A program made the position numbers and the translations under genes. Shown in pieces: positions 37,286 to 45,760 of a stretch of DNA of 64,000 bases. Position 1 is the stretch's first letter. Every line of letters begins with the position of its first letter. The stretch spans positions 124,001 to 188,000 of the forward strand of contig CACJRQ010000001.1 in the NCBI GenBank assembly GCA_902595885.1, given 5' to 3'. Source of the DNA: an uncultured Pelagibacteraceae bacterium. Lineage in GTDB: Bacteria > Pseudomonadota > Alphaproteobacteria > Pelagibacterales > Pelagibacteraceae. The notes beneath the pieces are model-generated. The model was given only the letters and a program-made list of their open reading frames with translations, was not told the origin of the DNA and did no database searches.

Positions 37286-38002
37286 TTATTTTTTCTCTTC
37301 AGCAGGTTTTTTATCTTCACCTTCTTTCTTATCACCTTCAGCTGCTGGTTTATCTCCACCTTCCGCTGCGGTTGCTTCAGTACCTTCAGCACCTTCTTCA
37401 CCTTCAGCTCCTTCAGCTTCAGCAGGTTTTTCAGGTTCTTTCATAACAGTTGGAGCTGCTAGTGTTGCAATTACAAAGTCTCTTCCTTGAATAGTGGGTG
37501 TAACTTCGCTATCAAGATTTATAGAAGAAATTTTAAAACTTTCTCCAATATCAACACCTTCAAGATCTATCACTAGATTTTCAGGAATTTTTTCACTTGG
37601 ACATTTTAGTTCAACTTTTCTTCTTACTATATTTAAAACTCCACCTCTTTTTAAACCAGGAGATTTCTCGTGATTTAAAAATTTTACTGGTACTTCAATT
37701 CTGACTTTTATTCCTGCAACAATTCTTAAAAAGTCTACATGAATTGGATCATCTGAAATAATGTCATATTTTATTTCTCTTGGAAGAACTTTTTGAGTTT
37801 TACCATCAATATTTAAAGTTATGATGCTTGATAAAAAGTTTTCGTTCTCAATTAAAGATTTAAGTATTTTTTTTGATATAGAAATCTTTTCGTTTTGAGC
37901 CTCACCTCCATAAATAATAGCAGGCACGCTGCCATTATCCCTAAGTAAATTCAGCTCACCCTTAGTCTTAGTATTTCTGATATTAGCATCTAATGAATTC
38001 AT
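37286..38002 (-). CDS. rplY: 50S ribosomal protein L25 (CTC/TL5 form) with acidic tail
   Basis: L25 binds 5S rRNA. The 238-residue product contains the N-terminal L25 domain (residues 1-90: LNLLRDNGSVPAIIYGG, VLPREIKYDIISDDPIHVDF). A second beta domain (about 95-190) is typical of the long CTC/TL5 form. The last 45 or so residues are a low-complexity Ala/Glu/Gly/Lys tail with repeats such as EGAEGEEGAEG. The tail's codons are visibly more GC-rich than the surrounding DNA. The gene follows prs on the same strand, as commonly seen in alphaproteobacteria. Confidence 0.96.
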   Translation of the reverse strand: MNSLDANIRNTKTKGELNLLRDNGSVPAIIYGGEAQNEKISISKKILKSLIENENFLSSIITLNIDGKTQKVLPREIKYDIISDDPIHVDFLRIVAGIKVRIEVPVKFLNHEKSPGLKRGGVLNIVRRKVELKCPSEKIPENLVIDLEGVDIGESFKISSINLDSEVTPTIQGRDFVIATLAAPTVMKEPEKPAEAEGAEGEEGAEGTEATAAEGGDKPAAEGDKKEGEDKKPAEEKK

Positions 38003-38020
38003 AAAAACAAGGGTTTTTAG

Positions 38021-38043
38021 CTTAAGTTCCTTAATAACTCAAG
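38021..38043 (-). repeat. Stem-loop between prs and rplY
   Basis: On the minus strand CTTGAGTT and AACTTAAG pair over eight positions (one G-U) around a seven-base loop, in the 45-base gap after the prs stop. No run of U follows, so it is unlikely to be an intrinsic terminator. An RNA-processing or leader role for rplY is possible. Confidence 0.3.
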
Positions 38044-38047
38044 GTTT

Positions 38048-38980
38048 TTATTTAAATAAATCTGATACTGAGGTTGAATTAGATATTCTTTTAATTGCCT
38101 CACCCATAAGTCCCGAAATAGAGAGAACCTCAATGTTTTTAACACCTTTAACTCTGCTTATATTATCAATTGTATCAGTGATAACTAAATTTTTAATTAC
38201 AGATTTTTTAATTTTTTTTACCGCTTCTCCACTAAGAACACCGTGAGTAATATATACATAAACTTCTTTAGCACCTCTATCTTTAAGAGCTTTAGCTGCG
38301 TTTACTATTGTTCCACCTGAATCGATTATATCATCAACAATAATACAAGTTTTTCCTTTTACATCTCCAACAATATTCATTACTTGAGATTGACCTTGTT
38401 TAGGTCTTCTTTTATCTACAATTGCTAATCCAACATTCAAAATTTTTCCAAGTGCTCTAGCTCGCTCAGTGCCACCTACATCTGGAGCAACACAAATAAG
38501 ATTTTTACTTTTTATCTTTTTTTTTGCGTGCCTTGCAAAAATGGGAGTTGCAAACAGGTTGTCTACTGGGATATCAAAAAATCCTTGAATTTGACCAGCA
38601 TGCAAATCAACAGTTACAACTCTATCTGCTCCTGCTTTCGTAATTAGATTTGAGACTAGCTTGGCCGATATTGATGTTCTTGGTGCAACTTTTCTATCCT
38701 GCCTCGCATAACCAAAGTAAGGGATAACGGCAGTAATATTTTTCGCAGACGACCTTTTAAGTGCATCAATACACAACAATAATTCCATTAAGTTATCATT
38801 TGCTGGAGATGAAATAGATTGAATTAGAAAAATACTATTTCCTCTGATATTTTCATTAATTTCAACGTAGATCTCTCCGTCAGAAAAATTTCTAATGCTA
38901 GAGTTAACTAATTTAGATTTTAAATATTTAGCAATACTCTTGCTCAAAGGTTTATTGCTATTTCCGGATAATAATTTCAT
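38048..38980 (-). CDS. prs: Ribose-phosphate pyrophosphokinase
   Basis: Prs makes PRPP from ribose 5-phosphate and ATP for nucleotides, histidine and tryptophan. The 310-residue protein has [29 protein letters not shown], the metal site [20 protein letters not shown], the flexible-loop and catalytic region around SAKLVSNLI, and the PRPP loop [14 protein letters not shown]. It is the standard class I enzyme. It follows pgeF by nine bases and precedes rplY. Confidence 0.98.
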   Translation of the reverse strand: MKLLSGNSNKPLSKSIAKYLKSKLVNSSIRNFSDGEIYVEINENIRGNSIFLIQSISSPANDNLMELLLCIDALKRSSAKNITAVIPYFGYARQDRKVAPRTSISAKLVSNLITKAGADRVVTVDLHAGQIQGFFDIPVDNLFATPIFARHAKKKIKSKNLICVAPDVGGTERARALGKILNVGLAIVDKRRPKQGQSQVMNIVGDVKGKTCIIVDDIIDSGGTIVNAAKALKDRGAKEVYVYITHGVLSGEAVKKIKKSVIKNLVITDTIDNISRVKGVKNIEVLSISGLMGEAIKRISNSTSVSDLFK

Positions 38981-38989
38981 TAAAAAAAC

Positions 38990-39748
38990 CTAATTAAGCA
39001 TAATTATTGAAATATTTCTACCATAATCATCATGATTTAATCTTAATGCTCTTCTCGCACTAAAAAAATTATTTTTAACATCAAATGTATCAATATTTAA
39101 AGATTCAATATTTTTTATTTTATTATTTAAAAGGCATGATTTCACATACCTAGGCAAATCAAAATAAAGCTTTTTGTACTTAATTTTAAAAAATTTAATA
39201 TTTTTTTTATCTTTTTTAATAAATTTTCTTTTAAAATCTTCTTTTACTTCATAATTTTTAGATGAGATCGCAGGTCCGATAGCTGCGGTAATATTTTTTG
39301 GATTGGATCCTTTCTTGATCATAAATTGGATTACTTTGCTAATTATATCTTTGTATGCGCCTTTCCACCCCGCATGAACTGCTGCGACTAATTTTGTTTT
39401 TTCATCACATATTAAAATTGGCACACAGTCAGCGGTTAAAACACCAATAGGAATGTTTTTTTGGTTTGTAATTACTGCGTCTGCTCTTCGTTTTGAATTA
39501 AATGTATTTCTTTTATTAATATAAACAAACTTATTACTATGTATTTGGTGGAGCAAAAAAATACTTTTAGCGGTGCTTTTTATTTTTTTTTTAACTATTT
39601 GTAAATTTTTTTTAACATCGGACGGATTATCTTTAGAACCAGGACCACAGTTTAAACTTTTATAAATTTTTTTTGATTTACCACCAGTTCTGTTAAAAAA
39701 CCCATGCTTTAATATTTTAATTTTTAGGAGTTTTTTTGATTTTATCAA
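38990..39748 (-). CDS. pgeF: Peptidoglycan editing factor PgeF (YfiH family)
   Basis: PgeF hydrolyses wrongly incorporated L-Ser from UDP-MurNAc-peptide precursors; the fold was earlier called multicopper polyphenol oxidase. The 252-residue protein has the zinc/catalytic residues in LHQIHSNKF, VLTADCVPILICD and AAVHAGWKGAYKD (H, C, H). It begins with a TTG codon whose TTGA overlaps the upstream midA stop. The order lgt-midA-pgeF is common in alphaproteobacteria. The protein is unusually lysine-rich. Confidence 0.93.
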   Translation of the reverse strand: MIKSKKLLKIKILKHGFFNRTGGKSKKIYKSLNCGPGSKDNPSDVKKNLQIVKKKIKSTAKSIFLLHQIHSNKFVYINKRNTFNSKRRADAVITNQKNIPIGVLTADCVPILICDEKTKLVAAVHAGWKGAYKDIISKVIQFMIKKGSNPKNITAAIGPAISSKNYEVKEDFKRKFIKKDKKNIKFFKIKYKKLYFDLPRYVKSCLLNNKIKNIESLNIDTFDVKNNFFSARRALRLNHDDYGRNISIIMLN

Positions 39749-40797
39749 TTTTGAAAACCTGTTCTAAAATTATTTTTCTTATTTTTTATAAGCATGACTT
39801 TGAATAATTCACCCATTTGCTTTTCATCTATCAAACGTCTTACCCTATAAAATAAATCTGCTTTTTTGGAAAATGCTATATTTTTGCTGATAATTTCTGC
39901 TCTTTGAAGAATACCCATACTTGTTAAAAATTTTTTTTGATTTGTAAAAATTGAATTAATTTCTTTAAACTGATTTATAAATTTCTCAAAAAAATGAAAG
40001 TTTATGTTGTAAGTAATATCAGAGTCTCCAATATTTTCTAAAATGTTAGAATATTTATGATTATTAACTGCCTGAAGAGTTTCATGCATTTTGCTGTCTG
40101 CATAACCATAATCAATAACTAGCATTCCTCCATCATTTTTTTGTAATAAATCACAAATTGTTCTTAAATATTTAAATGAATCTGGTGAATATTCTATAAC
40201 GCTCTGATTTTTTGATATTTCGAAATTTAGATGTTTTTCAATTTTTTCTATATCAATTTTTTCTTCTTTAAATTCAGCTTTTTTTGGATCATTCAAATTT
40301 ACGAATCTTTCAAACCAACTGTCTTTTTTTTTAAAAAATTGTTTGATTGGTATGGCATCAAAGAATTCATTAGCTAAAAAAATTGTCGGGTTTGAATTTA
40401 ATTTTTCAATATCATTTAACCATGAAAATTTTTTAGAATTTAAATTTTTTTTTTGTTCATTTATTAAAAAATCACTTTTTTCATGAATTACAAAACTACA
40501 GGCATTATAACAATCTGGAAAATTTATAAGTGTCTCATCTATGACTTTCATCATTTCACCATTTCCAGCTCCCAGTTCTAGCAAATTAAATTTTTTCGGA
40601 GAGCCTATACTTTTCCAAAAAGTAATTGTCCAAATTGCAATTATTTCTGAAAATAATCTTGTGATATTAGGTGCGGTAATAAAGTCTCCATCTTTACCAA
40701 AAGGACTCCTCTTCATATAATAACCTTTGTCTTTATCGTAAAGAGCTAAATTTATAAATTGATCTAATGATAAATTATTTGTCTTTGTGACTTTCAT
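39745..40797 (-). CDS. MidA/NDUFAF7-family SAM-dependent methyltransferase
   Basis: The 350-residue protein belongs to DUF185. It opens with SLDQFINLALYDKDKGYYMKRSPFGKDGDFITAP, the family's highly conserved N-terminus. The SAM loop is FNLLELGAGNGEMM, followed by IFLANEFFDAIPIKQF and MLVIDYGYAD. The mitochondrial homologue NDUFAF7 methylates an arginine of a complex I subunit; a similar role here is inferred. It overlaps lgt by 23 bases and pgeF by four. Confidence 0.92.
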   Translation of the reverse strand: MKVTKTNNLSLDQFINLALYDKDKGYYMKRSPFGKDGDFITAPNITRLFSEIIAIWTITFWKSIGSPKKFNLLELGAGNGEMMKVIDETLINFPDCYNACSFVIHEKSDFLINEQKKNLNSKKFSWLNDIEKLNSNPTIFLANEFFDAIPIKQFFKKKDSWFERFVNLNDPKKAEFKEEKIDIEKIEKHLNFEISKNQSVIEYSPDSFKYLRTICDLLQKNDGGMLVIDYGYADSKMHETLQAVNNHKYSNILENIGDSDITYNINFHFFEKFINQFKEINSIFTNQKKFLTSMGILQRAEIISKNIAFSKKADLFYRVRRLIDEKQMGELFKVMLIKNKKNNFRTGFQN

Positions 40798-41554
40798 ATT
40801 TTAAATAAAATAAGATTACCCCTGATAGTATAAATATTAAACTTACTACTTGCCCCATCGTTAGGTTTAAAAATAGATAACCTAGCTGTTCATCTGGAAC
40901 TCTATAAAATTCAACAATAAATCTAAAGATTGAGTAAATTATTAAAAATAATCCTGAAATTACACCAGCTTTGTTTGAAAATTTACTTCTAAAATAAATT
41001 AACAATAAGAATAGAAACAAACCTTCTAATAGTGCTTGATATAATTGTGAGGGATGTCTAGGAAGATTATCTACTTGAATAAATGTTACTGCCCAGGGTA
41101 CATTAGTTACTGTCCCGTATAACTCTGAATTTATAAAGTTTGCTATTCGTCCAAAAAATATTCCAATTGGAGCAACCAAGGCCACAATATCCATATATAA
41201 AAATGAGTTTTGATTATTTTTTTTAGCAAAAATTATACTTGCAAAAATAACTCCGATTAAACCACCATGGAAAGACATTCCACCTTGCCAAATTTTAAAT
41301 ATATCTAAAGGATTATTTATATAAAAACTTAAATTATAAATGAAAACATAACCAAGTCTACCTCCTACAATTATCCCTATAATTAAATATGTTAAATAAT
41401 CATCAAATTTATTTTTAATTTCTATGTTTTGGATAAATAAATTTTTAGCAAGTATCCAGCCTAATAAAATACCAAATATATAAGCTAGAGAATACCATCT
41501 GACTTCTAAAGAAAATATTTGTAAAGCTACTGGGTCAAAATTATTAATGAACAT
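40775..41554 (-). CDS. lgt: Prolipoprotein diacylglyceryl transferase
   Basis: Lgt attaches diacylglycerol to the lipobox cysteine of prolipoproteins. The 259-residue membrane protein has about seven helices. Signature motifs are WQGGMSFHGGLIGVI, FGRIANFINSELYG (the Lgt signature with the essential Asn and Glu) and RHPSQLYQALLEG. The N-terminus LEVRWYSLAYIFGILLGW is typical. It heads lgt-midA-pgeF-prs-rplY-pth-ychF and is divergent from ubiK, with 32 bases between starts. Confidence 0.97.
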   Translation of the reverse strand: MFINNFDPVALQIFSLEVRWYSLAYIFGILLGWILAKNLFIQNIEIKNKFDDYLTYLIIGIIVGGRLGYVFIYNLSFYINNPLDIFKIWQGGMSFHGGLIGVIFASIIFAKKNNQNSFLYMDIVALVAPIGIFFGRIANFINSELYGTVTNVPWAVTFIQVDNLPRHPSQLYQALLEGLFLFLLLIYFRSKFSNKAGVISGLFLIIYSIFRFIVEFYRVPDEQLGYLFLNLTMGQVVSLIFILSGVILFYLKYESHKDK

Positions 41555-41586
41555 TTATTATAATACTTATAAAGTATATCTTAAAT

Positions 41587-41838
41587 ATGAAAAATTCTAA
41601 ATTTATAATTGATAAGTTTGCTAAGTTGTTAGAGCAAGGTATAATATCTTCAAAGGATTTAACCACTGAACTTTTCACTATTTTCAAATCTAAAAGAGAT
41701 GAATTTGTTTTTAAAATGAAACTTACCAGTAAGGACGAATTTGAAGTACTATCCAAACGTGTTGACAACCTTGAAATTAAAATAAATAAGCTTGAAAAAA
41801 AAAAAATTAAAAAAGTTAAACAGGTAAGAAAATCTTAA
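41587..41838 (+). CDS. Ubiquinone biosynthesis accessory factor UbiK-like (BMFP family)
   Basis: This small 83-residue protein has an N-terminal amphipathic part (FIIDKFAKLLEQGIIS) and a C-terminal coiled coil, EFEVLSKRVDNLEIKINKLE. The order and the phrase EFEVLSKRVD..LE match the BMFP (YqiC/UbiK) family, which assists ubiquinone synthesis and forms trimers in vitro. The tail is Lys/Arg-rich. It stands alone on the plus strand between lgt and the two-component genes, with its last 23 bases overlapping the histidine kinase 3' end. Similarity is modest because the protein is short. Confidence 0.75.
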   Translation: MKNSKFIIDKFAKLLEQGIISSKDLTTELFTIFKSKRDEFVFKMKLTSKDEFEVLSKRVDNLEIKINKLEKKKIKKVKQVRKS

Positions 41839-43135
41839 CTCTTAATCCGTTCATTTTTGATTTTTCAAGCATTATATTTCCTCCGTGAGATTTAATAATA
41901 TCAGAGGCAATTGATAGCCCCAAACCTACACTGGATTTTGAGTCTGCACGACCTTTATCTATTTTATAAAAAGGTTTAAATACATTTTCATATTCTTTTT
42001 TTTCAATTCCAGGCCCATCATCATCAATATTAATAAATAAATTTGTCTTTTTTTTATTTAAACTTACATCAACTCTGTTTGCATATTTAAGTGCATTATC
42101 AATTAAATTATTTAAACATCTATTTATTAAATTTTTTCTACCACTAAAGTAAATTCTTGGTATTAAATTGTGTGAAATCTTTTCATTATTATATTTCTCA
42201 ATAACATCTGAAATCAATTCAGATAAATTAAACATTTCATCGTTTTCAACATATGATGAGCTGGTGAATTGTAAATATTCATTTAACATTTTTTCCATTT
42301 CATCAATATCCTCAGTCAATTTTTTTATTGTATCTTTATCCTTTATAAAAGCTATTTGAAGTTTCATTCTTGTTAAAGGTGTTCTTAGATCATGACTAAT
42401 GCCTGACAACATTTCTGTTCTTTGATTAATGTGCCTTTCAATTCTTTTTCTCATTTTATCAAATTCGTGACCTGCTTGTCTTATTTCAAGCGCACCTGAC
42501 GGTTTAAACTCATCTATCTCTTCTCCTTTACCGAAACGTTCTGCAGCACGAGCTAAGTTAGTAATAGGTCTAGTTTGATTTTTTAGAAATATTAGAGAAA
42601 TAATTACCATTATAATTGCAGGAACTGTTATCCAGAGTGCAAATATTCTCGCTGACGAACTTGTTACACGATCTTTAGGTACTAGAAATTTAAAATATCC
42701 TTTTTCATATTTAATTCTTAAATCAATTAACTCTTTATAACTTGTAGTATCAAACCAATAGTTTTTTAATCCAAATTTTGGTTTTAATTCTCTCCTTAAG
42801 GTTCTATCTATTGGACTAAACCATCTTTCGGTATCTGTGTTTTTTAATTTTTCGTCTTTAACTAATTCAATATTTAAATCTAAAAATAGAGAGAAAAGAT
42901 CTATAAGTTCTTGTTTTTTAGATTGTTCATTCTCATAAGCTTCAACAAATGTGCTAATTTCATTTACTAAAGTTCGAGTCATTCCTTTATTTGTTTTAAT
43001 CCAGAGACTATCAAAAAAAACTATAGTTATTACTAGTTGTAAAACTAATACTGGTATAGCAACGATTAATAGCGCTCTATAAAATAATCTTTTTGGTAAT
43101 ATTTTTTTTAAAAAATTAGTTAATCCATAAAACAT
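41816..43135 (-). CDS. Sensor histidine kinase, EnvZ-like
   Basis: The kinase is started at the ATG 43133-43135 (MFYGLTNFLKK), which has AGAGGT eight bases upstream; the track start would overlap the regulator by 74 bases. The 439 residues have a first membrane helix (about 15-37), a periplasmic sensor of about 125 residues, and a second helix near 180-200. A HAMP region (TRPITNLARAAERFGKG) follows. The phosphorylated histidine is in LSGISHDLRTPLTRMKL. ATP-lid motifs are NLIDNALKYAN and VGLGLSIASDIIKSHGG. Order MarR, regulator, kinase suggests one operon. The stimulus is unknown. Confidence 0.92.
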   Translation of the reverse strand: MFYGLTNFLKKILPKRLFYRALLIVAIPVLVLQLVITIVFFDSLWIKTNKGMTRTLVNEISTFVEAYENEQSKKQELIDLFSLFLDLNIELVKDEKLKNTDTERWFSPIDRTLRRELKPKFGLKNYWFDTTSYKELIDLRIKYEKGYFKFLVPKDRVTSSSARIFALWITVPAIIMVIISLIFLKNQTRPITNLARAAERFGKGEEIDEFKPSGALEIRQAGHEFDKMRKRIERHINQRTEMLSGISHDLRTPLTRMKLQIAFIKDKDTIKKLTEDIDEMEKMLNEYLQFTSSSYVENDEMFNLSELISDVIEKYNNEKISHNLIPRIYFSGRKNLINRCLNNLIDNALKYANRVDVSLNKKKTNLFINIDDDGPGIEKKEYENVFKPFYKIDKGRADSKSSVGLGLSIASDIIKSHGGNIMLEKSKMNGLRVKIFLPV

Positions 43136-43793
43136 AACCCACACCTCTAATTGTTTGTAAAAATTTTGGATTTTTTGGATCAACTTCAATTTTTTTCCTT
43201 AATCTTGTAATAATTACATCTATTGACCTTTCTTTATTTAAATTAATTAATTGACCAATATCCTCTCTTGAAAAAGTTTTTCCTGGATTATTTATCATTT
43301 TTTCTAAAATTGTTTTTTCTGTTCCGTTAATTTTAAACTCTTTATTATTTTTAATAATTAAAAGTTTATTTAAATCTATTTTAGCATTTTCAAATTCTAT
43401 AATTCTTTTTTGTTCCTTTTTGATCGTTTTATTTAAAATGTTTTGCATTCTTAAAATTAACTCTTTTGGCTCGAAAGGTTTGGGTAAATAATCATCTGCT
43501 CCAGTTTCAAGACCTTCAATTCTTTCATTTGGTTCACCTTTAGCTGTCAGAAGAATTATTGGGGTTTCTAATTTTTTTTTGTTTTCTTTTATAAACTCAA
43601 GTCCATTTTTACCTGGCATCATGATATCCAATACTATAAGATCGAATTTAATTAATTTTATTTTTTCAACAGCATTTTCTGAACTATCTGCAGTTGTAAC
43701 TAAGTAATTATTTTCATTTAAGAATTTTTTTACAAGTGATCTAATTCCATCATCATCATCAACTACAAGAATATGTGCAATAAATTTATCCAT
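43116..43793 (-). CDS. OmpR-family response regulator
   Basis: The 225-residue protein has a receiver domain (VVDDDDGIRSLVKKFL; phosphoacceptor Asp in LIVLDIMMPGKNGLEF; LTAKGEPNERIEGLETGADDYL). A winged-helix DNA-binding domain with NNPGKTFSREDIGQLIN and RSIDVIITRLRKKIEVDP follows. This is OmpR/PhoB architecture, close to OmpR itself. It overlaps the MarR gene by eight bases and the kinase by 20 bases. Pelagibacter genomes have very few two-component systems, so this is one of a handful of signalling routes. Confidence 0.94.
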   Translation of the reverse strand: MDKFIAHILVVDDDDGIRSLVKKFLNENNYLVTTADSSENAVEKIKLIKFDLIVLDIMMPGKNGLEFIKENKKKLETPIILLTAKGEPNERIEGLETGADDYLPKPFEPKELILRMQNILNKTIKKEQKRIIEFENAKIDLNKLLIIKNNKEFKINGTEKTILEKMINNPGKTFSREDIGQLINLNKERSIDVIITRLRKKIEVDPKNPKFLQTIRGVGYVLWIN

Positions 43794-44223
43794 TTATAAT
43801 TTTACTTAATACATTATCAAAATTAATAACTTCTTCAGAACTAGAATTTAATAGGGCATTATAGATTCTTTTCTTTTGTAAATTAAAAATTTCACTAAAT
43901 ATTCTTTTTCCTTTATCGTTCAGATAAACATGTTTAATTCTTGTATCTTGTTCATCTTTTTTAAATTTAATAATTTCAAGTTTGATTAAATCTTTTAGAA
44001 CTCTGTTTAAGCTTTGCTTTGTTACTTTTAGTCTTTTTAGAAGCTCAGAAATTGAAATTCCCTCGTACATTGATAATAAATGAATTACTTTGTGATGTGC
44101 TAATCCTATTGAATATCTATCTAGTATTTTTTTTGAATCGGAAAATGTTTCCCTGTAACTTACAAATAGTTTTTCAATTAGGTCTTTAAGCTGGTCATCT
44201 TTTAAATATAAAAGTTCTTTCAT
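43786..44223 (-). CDS. MarR-family transcriptional regulator
   Basis: The 145-residue protein is a MarR-type winged helix: ISISELLKRLKVTKQSLNRVLKDL is the recognition region and IIKFKKDEQDTRIKHVYLNDKGKRIF is the wing. The N-terminal helices (LAHHKVIHLLSMYEG) fit dimerisation. It is the first gene of the MarR-regulator-kinase string and divergent from ilvE across 72 bases. It may control itself or ilvE, but no operator could be identified. The ligand is unknown. Confidence 0.88.
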   Translation of the reverse strand: MKELLYLKDDQLKDLIEKLFVSYRETFSDSKKILDRYSIGLAHHKVIHLLSMYEGISISELLKRLKVTKQSLNRVLKDLIKLEIIKFKKDEQDTRIKHVYLNDKGKRIFSEIFNLQKKRIYNALLNSSSEEVINFDNVLSKIING

Positions 44224-44238
44224 TATAGGTAAGTTATA

Positions 44239-44267
44239 TTGACATATTAAAGATACAAAGATATTTT
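44239..44267 (+). promoter_or_regulatory. Probable sigma-70 promoter of ilvE
   Basis: A perfect -35 TTGACA (44239-44244) is followed after 17 bases by TATTTT (44262-44267, four of six matches). Transcription would begin near 44274, leaving a leader of about 22 bases without an evident Shine-Dalgarno site before the ilvE ATG at 44296. Confidence 0.55.
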
Positions 44268-44295
44268 TCAGTAATAAATAAAAAAATTTTCACAC

Positions 44296-45177
44296 ATGAT
44301 ACCTTACGATAAGAGATCTGGAAAAATATGGTACAACAACGAGTTAGTTGAATGGGCTGACGTTAAGCTTCATGTTTTAAGCCATGGGATGCACTATGCT
44401 AGTTGTGTATTTGAAGGTGAGAGAGTTTACGATGGTTCAATTTTCAAATTAGAAGAGCACACGGCTAGATTTTTTCATTCTGCTAAAAGAATGGGTTTTG
44501 AAATTCCATATACGGAAGAAGAAATCAATAATGCATCAAATAAAATTGTAGCAACCCAAAAAGTGGAAAATGGTTATGTTAGACCAGTTGCATGGAGAGG
44601 AAGTGAGATGATGGCTATTTCTGCGCAACAAACAAAAATACATGTTGCGATTGCAACATGGGAATGGGGATCATATTTTGACCCCAAACTCAAAGTAGAA
44701 GGAATTAGATTAAATATCTCAAATTGGAGGAGACCAGCGCCTAATACAATCCCATGGGATACGAAGGCTTCAGGTCTTTACATGATTTGTACTCTCTCAA
44801 AACATGAGGCAGAAAAGCAAGGATATACAGATTCTTTAATGCTTGATCACGAAGGGAATATTGCTGAAGCAACTGGAGCCAACATATTTTTCAAAGATAA
44901 AAATGGAGAAATTCATACCCCAATACCAGATTCTTTTTTAGATGGTATTACAAGAAGAACTGTAATTGGAATTGCAAAATCAAAAAATATAAAAGTATAT
45001 GAAAGAAAGATTAGTCCAACGGAACTACCAAATTTTGTTGGATGTTTTTTAACAGGAACAGCAGCAGAAGTAACTCCAGTATCTTGTATTGCTGAAAATC
45101 AATTTAAAGTTTGTGATACTATTATTGATTTAAATGAAAGTTATCAGGCATTAGTTAGAAAGAAAAAAGCAGCTTAA
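44296..45177 (+). CDS. ilvE: Branched-chain amino acid aminotransferase
   Basis: IlvE interconverts Leu, Ile and Val with their 2-keto acids using PLP. The 293-residue fold-type IV enzyme has VLSHGMHYASCVFEGERVY, RPVAWRG, and the PLP-lysine region TIPWDTKASGLYMICTLSKHEA. It also has LMLDHEGNIAEATGANIFF and FLTGTAAEVTPV. All fit the bacterial BCAT. It is a single-gene unit on the plus strand whose stop shares TTAA with the pgsA stop. Confidence 0.96.
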   Translation: MIPYDKRSGKIWYNNELVEWADVKLHVLSHGMHYASCVFEGERVYDGSIFKLEEHTARFFHSAKRMGFEIPYTEEEINNASNKIVATQKVENGYVRPVAWRGSEMMAISAQQTKIHVAIATWEWGSYFDPKLKVEGIRLNISNWRRPAPNTIPWDTKASGLYMICTLSKHEAEKQGYTDSLMLDHEGNIAEATGANIFFKDKNGEIHTPIPDSFLDGITRRTVIGIAKSKNIKVYERKISPTELPNFVGCFLTGTAAEVTPVSCIAENQFKVCDTIIDLNESYQALVRKKKAA

Positions 45178-45758
45178 TCTTTATTATCTTCAGACATAGC
45201 ATGATCAATACCTTTTCGCATATAATCATAACCCGTAAAAAGCGTTAAAGCAGCAGACAACCATAGAAGAATTATACCAATTGTTTGAGCATTATAATCT
45301 TGAAAATTAATTATTTTATTTCCTGTATCTCCAGATAATAAAAGGGCTATAGATACCATTTGCAAAACTGTTTTAAGTTTTGCAAGATTTGAAACAGGAA
45401 GTTTTATTTTCCCTTTTGCTAAAAATTCTCTTAAACCTGAAATTAAAATTTCTCTTGTAAGTATAATAATTGCTGCAATTACCTCATAATTTCTGATTGT
45501 TCCATCCATTACTAAAAGTATAAGTGCTGTTGCAACAATAATTTTATCAGCAATAGGATCTAATAATTCACCCAGCTTTGACTCTACTCCAAACATTCTT
45601 GCTAACATACCATCTAGAAAGTCTGTAAATGATGCAACAATAAACAATATTAAGGCAGTAAGATCACCATAAAATCCCGGAAGATAAAAAGCCAAAACAA
45701 AAAAGGGAACAATTATTATTCGACCAATGGTTAATATATTTGGAATTTTTTTAAGCAT
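45174..45758 (-). CDS. pgsA: CDP-diacylglycerol-glycerol-3-phosphate 3-phosphatidyltransferase
   Basis: PgsA makes phosphatidylglycerol phosphate. The 194-residue membrane protein has the full CDP-alcohol phosphatidyltransferase motif: DFLDGMLARMFGVESKLGEL followed by LDPIADK (D-x2-DG-x2-AR-x8-G-x3-D-x3-D). Five to six helices are evident, with the N-terminal IPNILTIGRIIIVPFFVLAF. It lies two bases downstream of uvrC, an order common in proteobacteria. Confidence 0.97.
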   Translation of the reverse strand: MLKKIPNILTIGRIIIVPFFVLAFYLPGFYGDLTALILFIVASFTDFLDGMLARMFGVESKLGELLDPIADKIIVATALILLVMDGTIRNYEVIAAIIILTREILISGLREFLAKGKIKLPVSNLAKLKTVLQMVSIALLLSGDTGNKIINFQDYNAQTIGIILLWLSAALTLFTGYDYMRKGIDHAMSEDNKD

Positions 45759-45760
45759 AA

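Noticed and set aside
37219-37401. 60-aa minus-strand ORF at the rplY end
   Set aside because: Out-of-frame reading of the L25 low-complexity tail; not evidence of a frameshift in rplY.
38021-38043. Stem-loop after prs as an intrinsic terminator
   Set aside because: No U-run follows on the transcribed strand and rplY starts within 20 bases; kept only as a low-confidence structural feature.
43116-43189. Fusion or frameshift between response regulator and histidine kinase
   Set aside because: The 74-base overlap disappears when the kinase starts at the ATG 43135 with its own AGAGGT site; both proteins are complete.
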